NCBI GenBank assembly: GCA_029558435.1 | Contig: JAKQEZ010000221.1 | Coordinates: 1 to 14,402 of the forward strand | DNA length: 14,402 nt | Reading direction: 5' to 3' | Source of the DNA: Bacteroidota bacterium | GTDB lineage: Bacteria > Bacteroidota > Bacteroidia > Flavobacteriales > Crocinitomicaceae | In this document: positions 1-6,494 of the stretch, piece by piece | How positions within the stretch are numbered: the stretch's first letter is position 1 | How the letters are laid out: each line of letters begins with the position of its first letter | The notes under the pieces: generated by a model | Database searches by the model: none | Seen by the model: only the letters and a program-made list of their open reading frames with translations | What the model was told of the DNA's origin: nothing | Made by a program: the position numbers and the translations under genes

Positions 1-57
1 GACTCCAGAGCAAATGCATCTACAAAATCAAATTAAAATAAGAACTTATAAAAACAA

Positions 58-103
58 ATATCCCAGTAAAGACGTCTTTACTGGGATATAATTAATTATT
101 TTT
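58..103. terminator. Perfect palindromic intrinsic terminator, probably bidirectional
   Basis: Positions 58-89 form a perfect 32-base palindrome with two 16-base arms meeting at the centre (73/74), so a folded RNA would open a few central bases as the loop. A T-rich tract follows on the + strand (ending ttattttt at about 96-103). The minus strand also runs into T-rich sequence (complement of 42-57), so it could stop transcription both ways. It probably ends the gene whose tail enters at position 1. Confidence 0.75.
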
Positions 104-104
104 G
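97..104 (+). promoter_or_regulatory. Candidate -7 box (TATTTTTG) between two terminators
   Basis: TATTTTTG matches the Bacteroidota -7 consensus TAnnTTTG exactly. It lies directly after the first terminator and would start a transcript near 108-109 that meets the second terminator at 191, an RNA of about 80 nt. No convincing -33 TTG is seen at the usual distance, and the box overlaps the T-tract of the first terminator, so it could be chance. Confidence 0.2.
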
Positions 105-163
105 TCTTAATAATCTGTATCGGTTATTTAGGACTAGTCAAATAATTACAATAAAATGATTCT

Positions 164-191
164 AAAAGCTATTCTTCGGGATAGCTTTTTT
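164..191 (+). terminator. Intrinsic terminator with UUCG tetraloop
   Basis: Arms 164-172 (aaaagctat) and 181-189 (atagctttt) pair fully. The stem continues through a T-G wobble (173/180) and a C-G pair (174/179) that closes a TTCG tetraloop at 175-178. T residues run to 191. This is a textbook rho-independent terminator on the + strand, 75 bases after the first one. It ends whatever is transcribed before the gene at 344. Confidence 0.85.
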
Positions 192-343
192 CATGTTAAT
201 TAGTTTTATAATATTTTAAAAGTGATAAATATTTAACAAATTATATGATATTTAATATATTATGTGTAAATATGCAACCACATTTATCAATTTAGCGTTC
301 ACCTACTACTCAAAATATAACAAACTAACATTTTTCATTCATT

Positions 344-2830
344 ATGAAACTAAAAAAAATTACAATTCTACTTGTTGTTGTCACAACCATAACTACTGGT
401 TATTCGCAAATGACGGCGACGTTCAACAAAACAATTAATACTATTTGCAATGGGAGTGGCTGTGATTACAATGGACCAAGTATTTTAATTAACGAAATTC
501 AAGTTGCACCCAATAATGGTGATGGATCTTTATCTGGAAATCAATCAGATGGTATTCCACCATTAGTTCCACCAGTTGCAGCTGCTGGAGAATGGATAGA
601 ACTGTACAATCCAAATATTTGTGAACCTGTTGATATTTCGTGTTATTATTTGGGAAATGCTGCCAATGATCCTTCTGGACCGTATGGTGGTGGGTTTCAA
701 CTTCCTGCCAATACGATTGTTCCTCCAGGTGGGTTTTGTGTTGTAAGAGGTGCTAATGCACCAGCTGTTCCAACTAATTTATTGGTTGCTAATGGAGGAA
801 ATACTGTTGAGGTAATTGTGCCTGTTAGCATTACAGGTAATGGAGTTTGTGTTGGAAGTGGTGGGCACCGTTTATGGTTTCCTAATGCTGGTGGTTGGTT
901 TGCTTTTTATGATAGAAACGGACAAGTACAAGATGCTATTAGCTGGGGAGATGCTGCAGGAAGCGCAGGTTTACCTTGTATTCCCACAAGTACAGGTTGT
1001 AATACAGGTGTGACTTCTTTAGCAAGCTACACGAATATTCCTGCAAATAGAAAACAAAATATTTATAGTAGCGCCGTGCCAAAAGATGATTTAACAATTA
1101 GAAGAATGCCAGATGGAGGGGCTTGGGCAACTGATGTAAAAGCTCCTGCAACGTATGGAACTTGCAACGACGTTTGTGCTACACTCGGAACATCGTCATG
1201 TGATGCTACTGCTACAATTAACGTAAGCGGAGGAAATGCGCCGTATAGCTACCTTTGGAACGACTCAGAAGCGCAACTTACACAAACTGCTACAGGATTG
1301 TGTGCGGGAACATACAACGTAACTGTTACCGATGCAAACAATGCTACCCAAACATTTACTGTTACCATTGAAAATTATGTTCCAACTGTAACTTTTGCCC
1401 CTCAAACAAGTGTTTGTAATGAAGGACAAACAGTAGCTTTATCCAATTACTCACCTACTCCAACAAGTGGACAAACGGGTGTGTTTACTGGAACTGGTGT
1501 AAGTGGCACATCTTTCAACGTTGCAACTGCTGGAAATGGTACTTTCCCTATCATCTATACTTTTACCGATGAAAATGGGTGTGAAAATGCCGATACTTCA
1601 TCCATTACTGTCAATCCAAAGCCAGTGCCAACAATTTCTGGTGTTGACCCAACGTATTGCTTGTCTAACACAACAGTTACGCCTACGTTGTCACCTGCTG
1701 GTGGCACCTTATCTGGACCTGGAGTAACTGGAAATACCATCAATATTTTTAATGCCGGACCGGGAACACATACCATTAAATATGTTGTAACCAACCAATT
1801 TGGATGTAGTGATTCAACAACTGTTTCTTTTACAGTTACCACAACAACGCCTCCAACTTTTTCTGTACAAAATGAAATTTGTTTAGGAGCAGCACCTATT
1901 GCTTTGATTGGAACTCCAGCTGGTGGAACATTTAACGTAGGAACACAAACCATCACACAATTTGACCCTGCACAGTTTGGTTTAGGACAACACGTGATTA
2001 CCTACACCATCACCGATCCTAACAACCCAGGGTGTTTGGCACAAGCTTCGGATACAATTAAAGTTATAAATGGTGGAACGATTACAACCAATACACCAAC
2101 CTATTTTTGCTTCAATTCACCAGATTATAACGTAGTTATGAATCCAGCTGGTGGAACTTTAACAGGTTCCCTCATTTCTGGAAATACATTGCAAGTTGCA
2201 AATGCTACGCCTGGTGCTTATTCGTTTACCTACGATTACACAAGTGCGCAAGGTTGTCATAGTAGCTACACACACAACTTTACCATCGGAAGTGAATTGA
2301 CTGTTCAATTTCAAGCAAGTGTAGATTGTTTTCAAACGGTAACATTAACGGCAACACCAGCAAATTATGCTTCATACAATTGGTTGGATGGAACAACAGC
2401 TATTGGAACTGGAAATCCATTGGTGTACACCGCCCAAACAGCTGGAGATCATACTTATGCTTTGACTGCTGCAGATGCAAACGGTTGTCAAGCAACTACA
2501 AGTGCAATTGTTAACGTGCCTACAGGTGTGACAGCAGAAAACTTCAACATTCCAAACATCATCACACCTAATGGGGATGGAGTAAACGATTTCGTTGTCT
2601 TTCCTTTAATGGATTTAGAATGCATTAATTACAAAGTAACTTTTGTTAACCGTTGGGGACATCCAATCTTTGAAGCTTCTAAGGATAATCCTATTTTCTA
2701 TGGAAAAGATAAAAAAGGAACAGAACTTTCGGATGGGGTATATTTCTACAAAATCGTTTCGGATGATTTCAATTGCAAAGAAGAGCCCTACAAATCAAAA
2801 TGCCATGGTTTTATAACCATACAGAAATAA
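344..2830 (+). CDS. Secreted protein with lamin-tail-like domain, SprB/Ig-like repeats and T9SS type B sorting domain
   Basis: This 828-residue exported protein probably acts at the cell surface or outside the cell, perhaps in adhesion; its ligand is unknown. Residues 1-21 are a signal peptide (basic n-region, hydrophobic core, likely cleavage GYS|Q). Residues ~46-205 resemble a lamin-tail (LTD) domain, with an INEI strand at 49-52, GEWIELYNP at 82-90, a CYYLG turn at 100-104 and AISWGD at 198-203. Residues ~281-342 form a SprB-type repeat (PYSYLW, then GTYNVTVTDA). Residues ~350-725 hold about five Ig-like modules with GG(T/L)L(S/T)G or PAGGTF turns and paired cysteines. Residues ~737-828 are the type B (gliding-motility-associated) sorting domain, with IITPNGDGVND (739-749), NRWG (769-772) and a final FITIQK. 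Family knowledge: type B domains direct outer-membrane passage by T9SS. The C-terminal domain carries an unusual cysteine pair (C811, C820). The gene is monocistronic between terminators. The start is the ATG just before the signal peptide; there is no Shine-Dalgarno. Confidence 0.9.
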   Translation: MKLKKITILLVVVTTITTGYSQMTATFNKTINTICNGSGCDYNGPSILINEIQVAPNNGDGSLSGNQSDGIPPLVPPVAAAGEWIELYNPNICEPVDISCYYLGNAANDPSGPYGGGFQLPANTIVPPGGFCVVRGANAPAVPTNLLVANGGNTVEVIVPVSITGNGVCVGSGGHRLWFPNAGGWFAFYDRNGQVQDAISWGDAAGSAGLPCIPTSTGCNTGVTSLASYTNIPANRKQNIYSSAVPKDDLTIRRMPDGGAWATDVKAPATYGTCNDVCATLGTSSCDATATINVSGGNAPYSYLWNDSEAQLTQTATGLCAGTYNVTVTDANNATQTFTVTIENYVPTVTFAPQTSVCNEGQTVALSNYSPTPTSGQTGVFTGTGVSGTSFNVATAGNGTFPIIYTFTDENGCENADTSSITVNPKPVPTISGVDPTYCLSNTTVTPTLSPAGGTLSGPGVTGNTINIFNAGPGTHTIKYVVTNQFGCSDSTTVSFTVTTTTPPTFSVQNEICLGAAPIALIGTPAGGTFNVGTQTITQFDPAQFGLGQHVITYTITDPNNPGCLAQASDTIKVINGGTITTNTPTYFCFNSPDYNVVMNPAGGTLTGSLISGNTLQVANATPGAYSFTYDYTSAQGCHSSYTHNFTIGSELTVQFQASVDCFQTVTLTATPANYASYNWLDGTTAIGTGNPLVYTAQTAGDHTYALTAADANGCQATTSAIVNVPTGVTAENFNIPNIITPNGDGVNDFVVFPLMDLECINYKVTFVNRWGHPIFEASKDNPIFYGKDKKGTELSDGVYFYKIVSDDFNCKEEPYKSKCHGFITIQK

Positions 2831-2849
2831 AAATACAATTCTTACCAAA

Positions 2850-2885
2850 AAAAAGAGGTTGAACTGCAAAATTCAACCTCTTTTT
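2850..2885. terminator. Bidirectional terminator between convergent genes
   Basis: Arms 2850-2863 and 2872-2885 pair over 14 bases (core gaggttgaa / ttcaacctc) around the 8-base loop at 2864-2871. A-tracts flank it on the left and T-tracts on the right, so both strands give a hairpin followed by U residues. It sits between the stop of the secreted protein (2830, +) and the stop of the membrane protein (2906, -) and can serve both. Confidence 0.9.
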
Positions 2886-2905
2886 CGTTTATATAAAAAC
2901 GTAAA

Positions 2906-3415
2906 TTATTTCATCCATTTCAAGTTCAAGCCATAAAACAGAATAAACAGGCCACTAGCCAATAATGAGAATATTACCATAATATTCGGCAACAACGATG
3001 GCGTTACAAACAAATAAATTTGCACAGAAGCTAAAAAACTGTAGATGATGTAGCCGTGAAATCCTATTTTTCTACCTTTCAACATCATGATAACAGCTGC
3101 AAGTCCAATGATTAAAATAACGGTGCTCGACAATAAATTCATTGTATGATTGACATTTATAGATTCTACCATATTCATAGCACTTTGAATCAAGTCTTCT
3201 GCCCATACCACACCTGTATCTTGCACCGTACTTAAGCTTTTTGCCATTTCCAAACGGTAGGCTTCCATTCCTTCTTCCGTTAATGGTCCGCTTAAAAACG
3301 AAGTTATATTTTGAATCAACGACCAGCTGATGTTTACCAAACTGAGTATTCCAACTACCGTTAAAAAAACAGGTCTTCTGTCTCTTTCCTCGTCACTGTC
3401 TAAAAAGTCATTCAT
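2906..3415 (-). CDS. Small four-helix integral membrane protein, function unknown
   Basis: This 169-residue protein has no recognised enzymatic motif. It has an acidic and basic N-terminal stretch (DSDEERDRRP, residues 6-15), then a hydrophobic segment at ~16-40. A soluble, mostly helical stretch follows at ~43-90. Three more membrane segments lie at ~93-112, 119-138 and 143-163, and the tail is LKWMK. The opening RPVFLTVVGILS resembles other uncharacterised Bacteroidota inner-membrane proteins that start RP-FLTV, but I cannot name the family. It is the last gene of the hisS-hutH unit: its ATG lies 2 nt after the hutH stop, so it is almost certainly co-transcribed and may be translated by re-initiation. 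Nothing in the sequence supports a transport role for histidine or urocanate, although the position would fit one. Confidence 0.75.
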   Translation of the reverse strand: MNDFLDSDEERDRRPVFLTVVGILSLVNISWSLIQNITSFLSGPLTEEGMEAYRLEMAKSLSTVQDTGVVWAEDLIQSAMNMVESINVNHTMNLLSSTVILIIGLAAVIMMLKGRKIGFHGYIIYSFLASVQIYLFVTPSLLPNIMVIFSLLASGLFILFYGLNLKWMK

Positions 3416-3417
3416 AA

Positions 3418-4908
3418 TTAGTTTATATTTAAGTGTTTAACAAATTGTTTACTTACTTCCAAAAGTGGATGGAAATAGGTGTCAGTATCAATAAAAGGTA
3501 CCACTTTGCGGTATTCTTGATGCAATTGTTCGATGATTGAAGAACTTTTCAACGGACGTCTAAACTCCAACCCTTGTGCGGCATTGATTAACTCAATTCC
3601 TTGAATAGAATAGCAATTTTCAATAACACGGTACAATTTAGTAGCCGCATTTGCTCCCATCGATACGTGGTCTTCTTGTCCGTTAGAGGAGTCAATCGTA
3701 TCTACACTTGCAGGTGTGCACAATTGCTTGTTTTGGCTAACAATAGAAGCACAAGTATATTGAGGAATCATAAATCCAGAATTTAAACCTGGGTTAGCAA
3801 CCAAAAATGCTGGCAATCCTCTTGTTCCTGAAATCAATTTATACACACGACGTTCAGAAATACTTCCCATTTCTGCAATGGCAATGGCCATAAAATCCAT
3901 TGTTAATGCCAATGGTTGACCATGGAAATTTCCTGCAGAAACCACTTCGTCATCTTCTGGAAAAACGGTTGGATTATCCGTTACAGCATTAATTTCACGT
4001 TCTACGATTTTAGCACAATGTTTAAACGTATCCAACGATGCTCCATGTACTTGCGGGATGCAACGGAACGAATAAGGATCTTGCACATGTTCTTTGTGGC
4101 GAGCAATCAACTGGCTTCCATCCAAAATAGAACGGAATTGATTGGCGGTTTCTATTTGCCCTTTTTGATTGCGAATTGAATTCACATTATCGTTGAAAGG
4201 GTTTAAACGACCATCGTAAGCTTCTAATGACATGGCTCCAATTAAATTGAATTGATGCCACAATTTGAAACAATTGGCAACTGCATACGACGCATAAGCA
4301 CTCATAAATTGGGTACCGTTCAACAAGGCTAGCCCTTCTTTTGATTGCAAAACAATGGGTTGTAAATTCAATTCTGCATAAACGTCACTTGTTGGACGAA
4401 TGGTTCCATTATGCAATACTTCGCCTTCGCCTAAAAGAGGCAAACACAAATGAGCCAATGGTGCCAAATCGCCAGATGCTCCCAAGCTACCTTGTTGGTA
4501 AACAACGGGCAAAATATTGTTATTGAAAAAATAGATTAAACGCTCAACGGTTTGCACTTGCACACCCGATTTTCCATGCGACAAGCCCAATACTTTTAGC
4601 AACAACATGCGTTTTACAATCTCAAACGGTACCATTTCTCCCATACCACAAGCATGTGAGCGCACCAAATTGGATTGTAAAGTTGACAAATCTTCTTTAG
4701 AAACGGCAGTGTTGCACAACGAACCAAATCCGGTATTTACTCCGTAAATAAGTTCGGTTGAGCTTTCCACTTTTTTATCCAAGAAATCACGGCATTTTTG
4801 AATTTCTTGCTTTGTTGCTTCGTCTAATTGTAGGTGAGATGGTGTATTTAAAATTGCTTCTAACTCTTCTAAACGCAACCACTTTCTATCGATGATTATT
4901 GTGTTCAT
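3418..4908 (-). CDS. hutH: Histidine ammonia-lyase
   Basis: HutH removes ammonia from L-histidine to give trans-urocanate, the first step of histidine breakdown in the cytoplasm. The 496-residue length is normal for the family. The MIO cofactor triad A144-S145-G146 lies in GSLGASGDLAP. The catalytic tyrosine is Y55 in YGVNTGFG. N197 (LLNGT), Y279 and R282 (DPYSFRCIPQ) match conserved active-site positions. The substrate-selecting pair is S84-H85 and the QED motif at 411-413 supplies E412; this SH plus Glu combination is typical of histidine lyases, whereas tyrosine and phenylalanine lyases have HL or FL and a different residue at the Glu position. It is second in an operon: its ATG overlaps the hisS stop (ATGA) and its stop lies 2 nt before the membrane-protein gene. 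No other hut gene (hutU, hutI, hutG) is in the window. The assignment is firm; the in vivo substrate is inferred from residues. Confidence 0.95.
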   Translation of the reverse strand: MNTIIIDRKWLRLEELEAILNTPSHLQLDEATKQEIQKCRDFLDKKVESSTELIYGVNTGFGSLCNTAVSKEDLSTLQSNLVRSHACGMGEMVPFEIVKRMLLLKVLGLSHGKSGVQVQTVERLIYFFNNNILPVVYQQGSLGASGDLAPLAHLCLPLLGEGEVLHNGTIRPTSDVYAELNLQPIVLQSKEGLALLNGTQFMSAYASYAVANCFKLWHQFNLIGAMSLEAYDGRLNPFNDNVNSIRNQKGQIETANQFRSILDGSQLIARHKEHVQDPYSFRCIPQVHGASLDTFKHCAKIVEREINAVTDNPTVFPEDDEVVSAGNFHGQPLALTMDFMAIAIAEMGSISERRVYKLISGTRGLPAFLVANPGLNSGFMIPQYTCASIVSQNKQLCTPASVDTIDSSNGQEDHVSMGANAATKLYRVIENCYSIQGIELINAAQGLEFRRPLKSSSIIEQLHQEYRKVVPFIDTDTYFHPLLEVSKQFVKHLNIN

Positions 4909-6272
4909 TTCAAATGATTTATTAATTCTTCTACTGTAAATTTTGTTTGTTCACCAGAAGTCATGTTTTTCAAAGTAATAGTTTTTGTTTCCAATTCAGC
5001 TTCTCCAATTAATGCAACATATTCTGCATGGGTATCGTTGGCATATTTCATTTGTTTTTGCAATTTAGCAGCTGTTGGATAAATGTCGCACGTTATGTTT
5101 TCATTTCTTAATTGATGTGCCAATTGCATACAATAAGCTTGTTCGTTTTCTCCAAAATTGATAAACAACACTTTTACACCTTTTGTAAGAGTTGCTGGGA
5201 AAAGGTTCAATTCATTGAGTACATCATAAATTCTGTCGGCACCAAAAGAAATACCAACCCCCGACATTCCGCTCATTCCAAACAAACCTGTTAAATCGTC
5301 GTAGCGTCCACCACCACAAATACTTCCCATTTGCACACCGTTAGCTTTTACTTCAAAAATAGCTCCGGTATAGTAGTTTAATCCACGGGCAAGTGTTACA
5401 TCAAATTCTAATTTTGCACGTTTTAACTGCAAAGCATTTACAGCATTTAAAACAAATTTAAGTTCTTGAATTCCTTTTAAACCTATTTCGCTTGTTGCCA
5501 AATAACGTTCCATTTGGGTTAAAATTTCTTCATTAGAACCCGACATTTCAAACAGCGGTTTTATTTTTTCAATGGCAGCATTGCTAATATTTTTTTCTTG
5601 CAATTCTTTTACCACACCATCAACACCAATTTTATCCAATTTATCGATGGCTACGGTGATGGTAACAATCTTATCAGCTTCGCCACATACTTCGGCAATT
5701 CCCGACAAAATTTTACGGTTATTGATTTTAATTGAAAAATCGGGCAATCCTAAATTGGTCAACACCTCATCAAACATCAAAACAAAATCAACCTCATAAA
5801 TCAAAGAATCACTACCAACCACATCGGCATCGCATTGAAAAAATTCTTGGTAGCGACCGTGTTGAGGACGATCAGCACGCCAAACCGGTTGAATTTGATA
5901 GCGTTTAAATGGAAACGACAACTCATTTTGGTGTTGCACCACAAAACGCGCAAAAGGAACCGTTAAATCGTAACGCAATGATTTTTCAGCCAAAGAATTG
6001 GCAAAACGGGGTAAATTATCGTTTTTCAAAGCGTCTAAATCCGCTTTTTTCATTTTTTCACCCGAATTGAGTATTCTAAAAATTAGGCGGTCACCTTCTT
6101 CGCCATATTTCCCCAATAAAGTGGATGATAATTCAAACGAAGGCGTTTCAATTGGAGCAAATCCATATTTTTTATAAACTTCTTTAATGGTGTTGAACAA
6201 GTAGTTTCTTCGTGCTACTTCTATCGGTAAAAAATCTCTTGTTCCCTTTGGAATGGATGGTTTTTGAGCCAT
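4905..6272 (-). CDS. hisS: Histidyl-tRNA synthetase
   Basis: HisS charges tRNA-His with histidine using ATP and is essential and cytoplasmic. The 455-residue protein is a class II synthetase. It opens with the usual KGTRDFLP (residues 9-16). Motif 2 runs through about 122-152, including VWRADRPQHGRYQEF and the QCDAD that follows. The histidine-specific motifs are ARGLNYYTG (295-303) and GGGRYDDL (320-327). Motif 3 is GVGISFGADRIYD (338-350). Residues ~365-455 form the anticodon-binding domain. The HisA motif reads RGLNYY where E. coli has RGLDYY; from memory this is common in Bacteroidota. It is the first gene of the operon with hutH (4-nt ATGA overlap). A TAGTTTTG -7 box lies 16 bases before the ATG, giving a short leader of roughly 12 nt with no room for a T-box or attenuator. 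The start is the ATG directly ahead of the conserved N-terminus. Confidence 0.97.
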   Translation of the reverse strand: MAQKPSIPKGTRDFLPIEVARRNYLFNTIKEVYKKYGFAPIETPSFELSSTLLGKYGEEGDRLIFRILNSGEKMKKADLDALKNDNLPRFANSLAEKSLRYDLTVPFARFVVQHQNELSFPFKRYQIQPVWRADRPQHGRYQEFFQCDADVVGSDSLIYEVDFVLMFDEVLTNLGLPDFSIKINNRKILSGIAEVCGEADKIVTITVAIDKLDKIGVDGVVKELQEKNISNAAIEKIKPLFEMSGSNEEILTQMERYLATSEIGLKGIQELKFVLNAVNALQLKRAKLEFDVTLARGLNYYTGAIFEVKANGVQMGSICGGGRYDDLTGLFGMSGMSGVGISFGADRIYDVLNELNLFPATLTKGVKVLFINFGENEQAYCMQLAHQLRNENITCDIYPTAAKLQKQMKYANDTHAEYVALIGEAELETKTITLKNMTSGEQTKFTVEELINHLK

Positions 6273-6288
6273 TGAATTTATTTTTCTA

Positions 6289-6296
6289 CAAAACTA
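6289..6296 (-). promoter_or_regulatory. Candidate -7 promoter box of hisS-hutH operon (TAGTTTTG)
   Basis: Read on the minus strand, 6296 to 6289 is TAGTTTTG, an exact TAnnTTTG, 16 bases upstream of the hisS ATG. Transcription would begin near 6284-6285. No TTG is found 17-23 bases upstream, so the -33 element is weak or absent. Confidence 0.5.
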
Positions 6297-6494
6297 CAAA
6301 AAAAGCGCAAATACCCGTTTTTACTGAAATTTATTAATCGTTTAATTTACAATTGTGTTACGTTAAAAAAACATTTATTAACATGCTATTATTGAAAAAT
6401 ATAACTTTTAACAAAAAAATCAACTTTTTTTTAGATAATTAGCAACCTTTTTCTTTTCTTTACGTCTAAGAATAAACTACATAACTTTTTTGTG

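Larger units (their letters stand above)
1..343. other. Intergenic region with tail of an upstream unit and two terminators
   Basis: No complete gene is visible. The first ~40 bases may be the 3' end of a gene entering from the left: one frame stops at 34-36 and another at 39-41, both just before the first terminator. The remnant is too short to assign. A third frame runs to a stop at 89-91, but that would put its end inside the terminator hairpin, so it is less likely. Two intrinsic terminators follow (listed separately). Positions 192-343, before the next gene, are very AT-rich. I find no exact TAnnTTTG box there and no Shine-Dalgarno sequence. Confidence 0.6.

Noticed and set aside
2..91. 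Short open frame through the first terminator
   Set aside because: It would end inside the perfect palindrome; the other two frames stop before the hairpin, which is the usual arrangement. None can be assigned.
3418..4908. Tyrosine or phenylalanine ammonia-lyase for flexirubin/aryl-polyene pigment synthesis
   Set aside because: The selectivity pair is Ser-His (84-85) and E412 is present, both typical of histidine lyases; no pigment genes are nearby.
6492..6494. GTG as start of the 1272-residue protein
   Set aside because: An ATG follows immediately at 6495 and is the more likely initiator; the GTG adds only one residue.
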